In this document: positions 13,025-19,696 of the stretch, in pieces
Layout of the letters: every line of letters starts with the position of its first letter
How positions within the stretch are numbered: the first letter of the stretch is position 1
NCBI GenBank assembly: GCA_964640435.1
Contig: CAZXFJ010000019.1
Span: forward strand, 1-19,696
Direction of reading: 5' to 3'
DNA length: 19,696 nt
Source: GWA1-39-11 sp964640435
GTDB taxonomy: Bacteria; Patescibacteriota; Microgenomatia; Levybacterales; GWA1-39-11
Made by a program: the position numbers and the translations under genes
The notes under the pieces: generated by a model
Database searches by the model: none
What the model was told of the DNA's origin: nothing
What the model saw: only the letters and a program-made list of their open reading frames with translations

Positions 13025-13865
13025 CAGTCACTACTCGTGTATTCTTCCCATCTGTAATAACCTCTATTGTTCCCACCTTGTCTGTTCTTTTATATGGCAA
13101 ATTATACTTTTTAAGAAGAGACAATACTGAAGGGTTTGGATGATGATAGCGGTTATTTACTCCAACCGATATCGGAACAAAATAGGTACGAATCCTTTGA
13201 AAAGTTAGATCATCCACCCCAGTTTTTGATCCATGATGAGGTATCTTAAATACTTCAAAATCTGTATTAAAGTTAATCACATCAAGAAGCTGGTATGGAA
13301 TATCCCCCGTAAAAAGACCATGAAAATCTTTGTATGACAATGTCTGAACCAAAGAATAATTATTAGTCTCATCAGAAGTATATCCTACAATCGGCCAGTA
13401 TGTATCAAGCAGTACTCCATCTGATAATTTAAATCGGTCTCCTTGAGTTATAACTCGTACTGGAATTTTCTGCTTTGCAACTTCTTCTATTAAACGCTCA
13501 AAGATTCTTGTGTTGTTTAAATTCTTATCCGTAGATATATTAAAAGATAACACTCTATAACTTTGTAGGACATCTACAAGGCCACCGATGTGGTCAGCGT
13601 CAGGATGTGTTGCAAACATTATTTCAATATCTCGATCCCAAAAGGGCATGTGGCGAGCAAGACAATCAAGCATCATCCCATTCTTTTGGCCTCCATCAAT
13701 AACAATATCAGCCCCAGTTGGAGTTCTTATGAGAATTCCATCTCCTTGATCAACATTACAGAAGATTATATGCAGTGCTTTGTCTGAAAACTGGGTTGTT
13801 TGGTAGGAATAAAAAAGAATGAGGGTTAAGGCTGATGCTACGATTATGATAAGAACTTTACGCAT
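13017..13865 (-). CDS. ComEC-type metallo-beta-lactamase protein, separate from the channel
   Basis: This 282-residue protein has one N-terminal hydrophobic helix (about 3-20) and then a metallo-beta-lactamase fold. NVDQGDGILIRTPTG (37-51) is the hallmark of ComEC C-terminal domains. THPDADHIGG (86-95) carries the metal ligands H87, D89, D91 and H92; FTGD (185-188) and PHHGS (209-213) supply others; NNRYHHP (237-243) ends the site. In full-length ComEC this domain is thought to degrade the non-transported strand. Here the gene overlaps the comEC core by 8 nt (ATGCGTAA), so the two are translationally coupled and probably act together at the outer face of the membrane. The stop codon lies within a CTAATTAG palindrome shared with the convergent Nudix gene. 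Confidence 0.92.
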   Translation of the reverse strand: MRKVLIIIVASALTLILFYSYQTTQFSDKALHIIFCNVDQGDGILIRTPTGADIVIDGGQKNGMMLDCLARHMPFWDRDIEIMFATHPDADHIGGLVDVLQSYRVLSFNISTDKNLNNTRIFERLIEEVAKQKIPVRVITQGDRFKLSDGVLLDTYWPIVGYTSDETNNYSLVQTLSYKDFHGLFTGDIPYQLLDVINFNTDFEVFKIPHHGSKTGVDDLTFQRIRTYFVPISVGVNNRYHHPNPSVLSLLKKYNLPYKRTDKVGTIEVITDGKNTRVVTAN

Positions 13866-14850
13866 GAGTTTTCTTACCTTTATACAGTAAAATTACCACT
13901 GCGCCAAGTATTAAATAATACCCTACTATTAATGTCCAGGGGATATTTTTCACTTCTACCTGAAAAGCATACTTTGAGAAAAAGTCTATTACTATCCAGA
14001 AGTATGCTAGAAGCGGCATACACAAAAGAACGAATGGCGCCGACAATTGCGGGATAAAGCTTAACAGCGCCCCTACTCCCCCTAGAATCATTAAAGGAGG
14101 TATAGTCCAAAGGACTAGAAGATTTGTAAGTATTGAAATAAAAGAATAGGTTCCAAAGAAGAAAAGTAATATAGGCGTTGTAGAGATCTGCGCCGAAGTT
14201 GTAGTTCTAAAGTCCTCTAAAGAATCACTTTTTGAGATATATCTCTTAAATAATGGATCAATCGTTATTATTCCAAGAGTTGCTGAGAACGATAGAATGA
14301 ATGATATGGATGTAATTATGGCTGGATCCCAAAAGATCATAAGGTAAGCCGTGATGAGTAAGGCTAGAATTGAAGTATTTTGCCGGCCAAAAAGGCCTGC
14401 ACCAAGTGCTATTATTCCCATAATAGCAGCACGAACTATTGACGCCTGAAAATCAGCCAGAGCTGTATAAAAAAGGATAATTAGGCCGGTTAGAACTATC
14501 GCAGGTTTTCTTGAAAGAAATATAAGGAGGCCCGCAAGCACAAAACTTGTAAGCATAGATACGTTCATACCAGATGCTGCAATAATATGAGTTACCCCAG
14601 TCTTCTGAAAATTCTTCATTGATCCCTTATCAAGGTCTTTTGCACCGAGCACTATTCCCATTAATAATCCTGCATCTTTAGGATTTAAATATCTTCTATA
14701 TGTTTCTCCTACATGATTTTTTATTGAAGTGAAAACAGATTTTTCACTAATTTGGGGATAACGTACCTCACTTTTTTGAGGCATATTGATATAGAAAAGT
14801 ATTATTCTGATACTAATTAAGAGGACTAAAAGGGCATAAATACGGGTCAT
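13858..14850 (-). CDS. comEC: ComEC/Rec2 competence channel core (short form)
   Basis: ComEC forms the inner-membrane channel for single-stranded DNA in transformation. The 330-residue protein is mainly the Competence domain: GIVLGAKDLDKGSMKNFQKT (65-84), HIIAASGMNVS (88-98), the S-x-VRAAIMG helix (137-145), DPAIITSISFILSFSATLGI (175-194) and about nine hydrophobic helices. Usual ComEC proteins run to about 700 residues or more with an N-terminal OB-fold domain and a C-terminal metallo-beta-lactamase. Here the OB-fold is absent or reduced to about 30 residues after the first TM, and the hydrolase is a separate overlapping gene downstream. comEA lies 8 nt upstream, so comEA-comEC-MBL is one operon. 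Confidence 0.93.
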   Translation of the reverse strand: MTRIYALLVLLISIRIILFYINMPQKSEVRYPQISEKSVFTSIKNHVGETYRRYLNPKDAGLLMGIVLGAKDLDKGSMKNFQKTGVTHIIAASGMNVSMLTSFVLAGLLIFLSRKPAIVLTGLIILFYTALADFQASIVRAAIMGIIALGAGLFGRQNTSILALLITAYLMIFWDPAIITSISFILSFSATLGIITIDPLFKRYISKSDSLEDFRTTTSAQISTTPILLFFFGTYSFISILTNLLVLWTIPPLMILGGVGALLSFIPQLSAPFVLLCMPLLAYFWIVIDFFSKYAFQVEVKNIPWTLIVGYYLILGAVVILLYKGKKTHA

Positions 14851-14858
14851 ATGAAAAG

Positions 14859-15479
14859 TTATAGAGAAATTTGCGCACGAATTTTATCAAACGTCCCTTG
14901 TCCAATGGCTTTTTTATCTACTAACTCTTCTAGCGAACTGTATGGTCTATTGCTAATAATTTTACCCGCTGTAACAGGTCCTATGCCTGTCAAAGACTCA
15001 AGTTCTTCTTGAGTTCCACTATTAACATTTATCAAACCGCCACTTGCTGTTTGACCATTATCAGACCCACCAGACAGAACATTTACGCTTTGACTTATTG
15101 TTTCACCAATGGCCGGAACGTAAATCTTCTGTCCATCTGAGATTTTCTGAGCAAGGTTTAAAGCGCTTCTTTCTGCATTTTTGCTTAAGCCTCCCGCAGC
15201 ATTAACAGCATCCTCCACTCTTGAGTCGACTGGAAGCACGTAGACACCTGGCTTTTTAACTTCACCCTCAACATCAATCTTAATTTTAGTTGATTTTTCT
15301 TCAGCCGCGACCCCTTCCACTGCTTGACCCTTTTCAAATTCAACAGTTGCGGTCTTTTGACCCATCATCTGAGCCACACCTACACCTACGAAAACAACTC
15401 CAGCTAAAAGAAGACCCACTACTAGAAAGTTATGCTTAACGAAATCAAATATTTTAGCTTGAAAACCCTCTTCTTCCAT
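14859..15479 (-). CDS. comEA: ComEA-like DNA receptor with SLBB and helix-hairpin-helix domains
   Basis: ComEA binds incoming double-stranded DNA outside the membrane and hands it to ComEC. In 206 residues I see a TM helix at about 18-38 and a Glu/Lys-rich stalk. An SLBB domain follows at about 66-122 (IKIDVEGEVKKPGVYVLP, RVEDAVNAAGGL, DGQKIYVP). After a Ser/Gly linker there is a helix-hairpin-helix pair at 149-206 (INVNSGTQEELESLTGIGPV, then YSSLEELVDKKAIGQGTFDKI). The domain order is the standard ComEA layout. It is the first gene of the competence operon. No SD precedes the ATG; a promoter lies just upstream. No pilus genes are in the window. Confidence 0.95.
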   Translation of the reverse strand: MEEEGFQAKIFDFVKHNFLVVGLLLAGVVFVGVGVAQMMGQKTATVEFEKGQAVEGVAAEEKSTKIKIDVEGEVKKPGVYVLPVDSRVEDAVNAAGGLSKNAERSALNLAQKISDGQKIYVPAIGETISQSVNVLSGGSDNGQTASGGLINVNSGTQEELESLTGIGPVTAGKIISNRPYSSLEELVDKKAIGQGTFDKIRAQISL

Positions 15480-15490
15480 ATATAAGAAAA

Positions 15491-15519
15491 GAATAATCCC
15501 GAAATGAATTGCTTTGCAA
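15491..15519 (-). promoter_or_regulatory. Promoter of comEA-comEC-MBL operon
   Basis: On the minus strand TTGCAA (15514-15519), a 17-nt spacer and TTATTC (15491-15496); TATTCT one base further at an 18-nt spacer is equivalent. The predicted leader is only a few nucleotides. Confidence 0.45.
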
Positions 15520-15531
15520 GAGGAAATAGCG

Positions 15532-15933
15532 TTAAGAAGCCTGGGGCAACGTAAAATTATCAGCCAATATATCTCTTGTCATCAAATATTCATCCCTAAA
15601 AACATAATAATAATTTTGAGGAGGCATACCTCTATTAGCTTTAGATACATGAATAGGATGCAACCCTAATTTTTTTAGCTCCAGATAAACTCCAGTTTGA
15701 ATCTTATGTATGCCTGCTCCAGCATCATTTGCGATTGTTGTCAAAGGCATAACAAGCCCTCTCTTTTGAAGACCATTAACAAGTCCCCTTCTATTTTTCT
15801 GTTCAATATCTCCAATTAGACTTGCGATCTCATCTTCACTTGGGCTCGTAGAAAGCCATGCCTCAACATCTTTTACCTTACTCCAACTGTTGGCTGAGTC
15901 CACATTATTTGCGGGATTATATTCGACTGACAT
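15532..15933 (-). CDS. Hypothetical protein, possible winged-helix fold
   Basis: This 133-residue protein is soluble, with no signal or TM. Residues 18-62 are helical and charged (KVKDVEAWL, EDEIASLIGDIEQKNRRGLVNGLQ). Residues 64-111 read as a possible winged helix: LTTIANDAGAGIHKIQTGVYLELKKLG as helix-turn-helix, and LHPIHVSKANRGMPPQNYYYVF as the wing strands. I do not recognise a family, so DNA binding is only a suggestion. The start is ATG 15933: a TATAAT box ends 6 nt before it, and the in-frame GTG at 15939 directly abuts that box and could not be transcribed from it. It lies 24 nt downstream of leuS with its own promoter, whose -35 box overlaps the end of leuS. Confidence 0.7.
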   Translation of the reverse strand: MSVEYNPANNVDSANSWSKVKDVEAWLSTSPSEDEIASLIGDIEQKNRRGLVNGLQKRGLVMPLTTIANDAGAGIHKIQTGVYLELKKLGLHPIHVSKANRGMPPQNYYYVFRDEYLMTRDILADNFTLPQAS

Positions 15934-15939
15934 TCTCAC

Positions 15940-15968
15940 ATTATACTAATTTTGAGGCTAAATAACAA
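15940..15968 (-). promoter_or_regulatory. Promoter of the 15933 gene, leaderless type
   Basis: On the minus strand TTGTTA (15963-15968), a 17-nt spacer and TATAAT (15940-15945), ending 6 nt before the ATG. There is no SD. The -35 box lies within the last codons of leuS. Confidence 0.65.
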
Positions 15969-18858
15969 AATTAATGATCTTTCCTTCAACGTAGATCACT
16001 TTCTTAACTTCATTACCTTCAATATGAGATGAGATTAGTGCTCGAGCCTTTGTTTCTACGATTTCCTGACTTATATCGAAGCTTGAAACTGTAACCTCAC
16101 CACGTCTTTTTCCATTCACCTGAATTGGAATGATAACTTCATTTTTCACCAAATACTTTTCATCAAAGGTTGGCCATTCTGAGAAGTGAATTGAACCATC
16201 TCCTAGTTTTAACTCTTCAAATAACTCTTCTGTCATATGAGGCGCAAAGGGTGCAAGCATCTTAAGATAACTTGTGGCTGTTTCCTTTGACCATGAGCTT
16301 GTCTCTTCTGAAATGAAGTTATAGAACTCCATTAACTTTGCGATAGCCGTATTGTATGAGAATTTCTCAAGGTCCTCTCCCACTTCTTTTACGGTTTTAT
16401 TTATCATTTGAAGAGTTTCATCTGAATCCTGGCTAAATTCTTTAAAGTTAAACAAATTCCATGCTCTTTTCACAAATCTATACATACCTTCTATTCCTGA
16501 ATCCCTAAAGTCTCCTCCATCTTTAAACTGACCTAAGAACATCAAATACATTCTTAATGTATCAGCGCCAAATTTTTCAATATATTTATCAGGAACTACA
16601 ACATTTCCTTTTGACTTACTCATTTTTGCACCATCTTTTACGATCAATCCGTGCGCAAAGAAGCGTGGGAAAGGTTCTTCAAAAGGAAGTGAAAGCTCAT
16701 CCTTTAAGTCATGTAGAACCATAGCAACAAATCGAACGTAAAGTAGGTGTAGCACTGAGTGCTCCGCTCCGCCAATATATATTGCTACAGGACACCATTT
16801 CTTAATAATATCTATATCATAAGGTGTCTTAGTAGCATTTTCTGATCCAATTGTAAGGTATCGAAGATAGTACCAAGCGCTGTCAAGAAATGTGTCTGAA
16901 ACATCCGTTTCACGTCGAGCCTTTTCACCGCAGTCTGGACATTTCACATCATAATACTCAGGGTGATTTGCCAAAGGCGATGTTCCCTCGCCTTCTGGAC
17001 GCCAGTCTTCTACCTCAGGAAGCAGGACTGGAAGCTGCTCCTCGGGAACTGTCCACCAACCAGGCATATCTTCACGCTCACCACGAGATGCACTTGAACA
17101 ATTTTCGCAGTAAATCATAGGAATTGGTGGTCCCCAATAGCGCTGTCGTGAAATTAGCCAGTCACGAAGGTGATAATTTGCCTCCCGTGCGCCTATTTCT
17201 CGCTCAGCAAGTGACTCAAGAATCTTCTCCATATCATTTGGATATGATAATCCATTCCAAGTATCTGAATTTATAAGCTCACCCTCACCTATTAACGACT
17301 CTGCTGGACTACTAAGCAAGTTCCAAACAAGCTTCTGATGAGCTGGCGTCAAACGACTCTCTACGCGATCCGCATCTACCCATACAAGAGTATGAATCTT
17401 CTGCTCAGCACCATCTATTTCTTTTTGACCATCAAGACTTTCTACTTCTGCAAGTAATCCCCAAGCAATAGCCTTACGGTTTTCATTTTTATGAGATGCA
17501 CAATACCTCGCTGCGGTTACCCAAGGAGTTTTACCCACGATTTTTACATTTTCAAGACCTGCTTCTTCTTTAATTTCCATTAAGGCAGCGTCCTCCGGTG
17601 TCTGACCCTCTTCAATTCCACCCATAATAGCTGTGGTTATACCCTCAAGACTTCCGTGCCAATCAAGAATCGCATACTTTCCAGTAGATTTATCCCTCAA
17701 ATGAACGATTACTGTATCACGAACTACTTCTTTAAGTCCTTCCTTAGGAGGATTATCAGAATCATCCGCGCATGGCATCACAACCTGCTTAATAGGTAGA
17801 TTATATTTAGTTGCAAACTCAAAATCTCTTTGGTCGTGAGCCGGAACAGCCATAATAGCACCAGTTCCATAACTCATCAAAACATAATCAGCAATCCATA
17901 CTGGAATTTTTTCTCCATTTACAGGATTGATTGCTAACAAGCCAGAATCGACTCCTGTTTTTTCCTTATCAGCTGCAGTTCTATCCTGCTCGCTTTTCTT
18001 CTTAGCTGAATCGACATAAGCTTGAACCGCATCTTGCTCGACTGTTTTAACGATTGGGTGCTCAGGGGATACAACCATAAAAGTAGCACCGTATAATGTG
18101 TCGGGTCTTGTGGTGAATACTTCAAGCGCGTCTTCTCTTCCGTCAATCTTAAATTTAACTCTTGCACCCTCACTCTTTCCTATCCAGTTGCGTTGTGCGA
18201 TCTTTACTTTTTCAGGCCAATCAATATTGTTAAGACCAAGAAGGAGCCTGTCAGCATAGTCAGTGATCTTAAAAAACCACTGCTCAAGTTCGCGTTTTTC
18301 AACAATAGCTCCATCTCGTTCACATTTTCCATCTATGACCTGCTCGTCTGCTAGAACTGTTTTGTCAGATGGACACCAATTAACTGTTGCTTTCTTTCTG
18401 TACGCCAATCCCTGCTTAAACATTTGGATAAATAGCCACTGAGTCCACTTATAATAGTCAGGATCATACGTCTCAAGTGTGCGTGTCCAGTCATAGGCAT
18501 TACCCGTCGATCGAAGCTGACGATAAAAGTTTTTCTGCGAGATCTTAGCCTGCTCTGCAGGGTGACGACCAACCTTCATTGCATAGTTTTCAGAGTGAAT
18601 TCCAAATCCATCAAGCCCAATAGGCTCAAAAACTTGATTACCATGCATTCTCTTGAACCTACCGTGAACGTCTGCTCCAGTGAACGCATACATGTTTCCA
18701 ACATGAAGTCCTTCTGCTGATGGGTAAGGAAACATCATTAAATTAAAATATGGCTTATTGGCGGTCTGAACTGATGGTGTGAATGTCTTATCAGATTCCC
18801 ATCTACTCTGCCATTTAGCTTCTATCTTTTGGGGCTCATAAACTTTATTCTTATCCAT
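15958..18858 (-). CDS. leuS: Leucyl-tRNA synthetase with Nudix-like insertion in the editing domain
   Basis: LeuRS charges tRNA-Leu with leucine. The 966 residues show the class I HIGH-type motif LHVGN (51-55) in PYPSAEGLHVGN, KMSKS (745-749) and the tRNA end-binding C-terminus with IQVNGKRRGEV (912-921). The editing (CP1) domain has TTRPDT (249-254) and GTGAIMAVPAHDQRDFEFA (331-349). A zinc-type cluster has CENC (584-587) and CPDC (640-643). About 140 extra residues (roughly 372-515, at 17314-17745) lie between the editing motif and GELINSDTWNGL (526-537). They read as a Nudix domain: VVRDTVIVHLRDKSTGKYAIL, then GGIEEGQTPEDAALMEIKEE with AGL next. Bacterial LeuRS is usually about 800-880 residues, so the insertion explains the extra length. 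The ATG has TATAAT 6 nt upstream and no SD. Confidence 0.97.
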   Translation of the reverse strand: MDKNKVYEPQKIEAKWQSRWESDKTFTPSVQTANKPYFNLMMFPYPSAEGLHVGNMYAFTGADVHGRFKRMHGNQVFEPIGLDGFGIHSENYAMKVGRHPAEQAKISQKNFYRQLRSTGNAYDWTRTLETYDPDYYKWTQWLFIQMFKQGLAYRKKATVNWCPSDKTVLADEQVIDGKCERDGAIVEKRELEQWFFKITDYADRLLLGLNNIDWPEKVKIAQRNWIGKSEGARVKFKIDGREDALEVFTTRPDTLYGATFMVVSPEHPIVKTVEQDAVQAYVDSAKKKSEQDRTAADKEKTGVDSGLLAINPVNGEKIPVWIADYVLMSYGTGAIMAVPAHDQRDFEFATKYNLPIKQVVMPCADDSDNPPKEGLKEVVRDTVIVHLRDKSTGKYAILDWHGSLEGITTAIMGGIEEGQTPEDAALMEIKEEAGLENVKIVGKTPWVTAARYCASHKNENRKAIAWGLLAEVESLDGQKEIDGAEQKIHTLVWVDADRVESRLTPAHQKLVWNLLSSPAESLIGEGELINSDTWNGLSYPNDMEKILESLAEREIGAREANYHLRDWLISRQRYWGPPIPMIYCENCSSASRGEREDMPGWWTVPEEQLPVLLPEVEDWRPEGEGTSPLANHPEYYDVKCPDCGEKARRETDVSDTFLDSAWYYLRYLTIGSENATKTPYDIDIIKKWCPVAIYIGGAEHSVLHLLYVRFVAMVLHDLKDELSLPFEEPFPRFFAHGLIVKDGAKMSKSKGNVVVPDKYIEKFGADTLRMYLMFLGQFKDGGDFRDSGIEGMYRFVKRAWNLFNFKEFSQDSDETLQMINKTVKEVGEDLEKFSYNTAIAKLMEFYNFISEETSSWSKETATSYLKMLAPFAPHMTEELFEELKLGDGSIHFSEWPTFDEKYLVKNEVIIPIQVNGKRRGEVTVSSFDISQEIVETKARALISSHIEGNEVKKVIYVEGKIINFVI

Positions 18859-18864
18859 ACAATA

Positions 18865-18870
18865 ATTATA
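18865..18870 (-). promoter_or_regulatory. -10 box of leuS, leaderless type
   Basis: TATAAT on the minus strand ends 6 nt before the leuS ATG at 18858. A -35-like TTGCAT (18886-18891) lies at a short 15-nt spacing. No T-box or other tRNA-sensing leader is possible with a start this close. Confidence 0.6.
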
Positions 18871-19013
18871 TCATTAAAACCTAATATGCAATCTGTTTTT
18901 AAGCAAATAATTACTTATTAAATCTTAAATTATCCTATAATTTTCACTTAGCTTCAAAATGTAAACGTCTTATAATATTTACAGCTTCAATTATACTTAT
19001 CCATCCCTTATAC

Positions 19014-19044
19014 TTGTGATACTCTTGCCACCTGTGATACTCTT
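19014..19044 (+). promoter_or_regulatory. Promoter with direct repeat before the 19050 gene
   Basis: TGTGATACTCTT occurs twice (19015-19026 and 19033-19044), 18 nt apart. The second copy contains an extended -10 (TGTGATACT, hexamer GATACT 19036-19041) ending 8 nt before the ATG, and TTGTGA at 19014-19019 is a -35 at 16 nt. The repeat may be an operator or a local duplication. Confidence 0.4.
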
Positions 19045-19049
19045 ACGTC

Positions 19050-19673
19050 ATGAGACTAATACTACAATCTTTTACTCTTGCGCTCTCCTGCGCACTGGTT
19101 GCTTTAATTACTCTTACGACAGCAGTCACATACCTCATTCCTATTCTTGCTGTTCTTATCATCTTGACAGTAATTGGAATAATAATTAAACAAAGACAAG
19201 CAGCTAGCGCTGCAAAAAAAGGAATTGCGCGAGAAGTTTTTTCAGGCTCAAATCTTGAAGTTTTTGTTGTCACTACTACCGTATTACTGATAATTTATGT
19301 GTCTGGAGGACTATATTCGAATCTGTTTTTCCTTTTGTACTTTATCATGTTCGGTCTAGTCTTTCTTTTTGAACCTCCAGCAGTCTTTGTTCTTCTCATA
19401 GGTATCCTCGCCCTCTTCTATCCTTCAATACAGGACGGTGATCTTTTTCTTAACTTTGTGAAGCTAGGTACTCTTGTATTCTTGGCTCCAGTCGCATTCT
19501 TCTTTGGTCGTGAGTTTCAGAAAAGAGAAAAGGCAGAAGCAGATATTCAGGACAAGGCTGGCCAAATCATTGAAGACGCTCAGGTTCTAAAGTCAAAAGT
19601 TAAAAAAGAAAACCTAGATGAGGTTGAAGACATACAGAAGAAGGCTGAAGAAATTAAAAAGAACTTAAAATGA
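19050..19673 (+). CDS. Multi-TM protein with C-terminal coiled coil
   Basis: This 207-residue protein has hydrophobic segments at about 4-24, 28-47, 70-88, 90-107, 109-127 and 136-153, then a long charged helix (155-207; KREKAEADIQDKAGQIIEDA and onward to KKAEEIKKNLK) with heptad-like spacing. Five or six TM helices followed by a cytoplasmic coiled coil recall the membrane-sensor part of histidine kinases (helix bundle plus signalling helix) or a scaffold protein, but no kinase domain follows in this frame. The stop overlaps the ATG of the next gene (ATGA), so the coiled coil may connect functionally to that product. I do not recognise a family. It is divergent from leuS. Confidence 0.75.
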   Translation: MRLILQSFTLALSCALVALITLTTAVTYLIPILAVLIILTVIGIIIKQRQAASAAKKGIAREVFSGSNLEVFVVTTTVLLIIYVSGGLYSNLFFLLYFIMFGLVFLFEPPAVFVLLIGILALFYPSIQDGDLFLNFVKLGTLVFLAPVAFFFGREFQKREKAEADIQDKAGQIIEDAQVLKSKVKKENLDEVEDIQKKAEEIKKNLK

Positions 19674-19696
19674 GAATTCACGCAACTAATGCCCTT
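19670..19696 (+). CDS. Start of a downstream gene (3' partial)
   Basis: ATG at 19670 overlaps the stop of the preceding gene (ATGA) and opens nine codons, MRIHATNAL, before the window ends. The overlap suggests translational coupling. A receiver or kinase would fit the upstream sensor-like protein, but nine residues cannot show it. Confidence 0.4.

Overview
The window looks like a piece of a Candidate Phyla Radiation (Patescibacteria) chromosome, most like the Microgenomates group. This is inferred from gene content and style: AT-rich coding, a dockerin-type surface protein next to a Thr/Pro-rich linker protein with a TM-(R)QRAA junction, a short split ComEC, a PEGA protein and many compact hypothetical genes. 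UGA acts as a normal stop, which argues against Gracilibacteria or Absconditabacteria. No rRNA, tRNA, CRISPR array or transposase was seen.

Layout. 1-1473 (+): end of a secreted protein with a dockerin-like C-terminus, then a membrane-anchored Ig-like/FN3-like protein with a Thr-Pro linker. 1498-2274 (+): uppP, undecaprenyl-diphosphate phosphatase. 2341-3790 (-): pyrF-pyrE, the last two steps of UMP synthesis, in a block visibly richer in GC than its surroundings and with strong Shine-Dalgarno (SD) sites. 3968-6365 (-): a small MerR/excisionase-type HTH protein, a WecG/TagA glycosyltransferase and MreB. 6519-7721 (+): a PEGA/propeller-like envelope protein. 7729-8893 (+): a cluster of five (possibly six) tiny membrane-protein genes, also richer in GC and with strong SD sites. 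It is preceded by a leader that folds into a long hairpin and followed by a sequence that folds into a three-way junction. 8910-11769 (-): a signalling group made of a CheY-like receiver, a soluble unknown, a three-TM unknown and a GAF-PAS histidine kinase. 11849-13024 (+): a divergent Nudix protein. 13017-15479 (-): comEA, a ComEC channel core and a separate ComEC-type metallo-beta-lactamase, i.e. DNA uptake. 15532-18858 (-): an unknown protein and leucyl-tRNA synthetase with a Nudix-like domain inserted in its editing domain. 19050 to the end (+): a membrane/coiled-coil protein and the start of another gene.

Two themes stand out. First, many native genes have a TATAAT-like -10 box ending exactly 6 nt before the start codon (uppP, tagA, the histidine kinase, the Nudix gene, the 15933 gene, leuS). 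That would put the transcript start on the start codon, so leaderless translation looks like the default here. Second, the two GC-richer blocks (pyrFE and the tiny membrane-protein cluster) instead use classical SD sequences, which fits a foreign origin. The tiny-protein cluster with its flanking RNA structures is the best candidate for an undescribed system. The Nudix insertion in LeuRS is the most unusual single protein.
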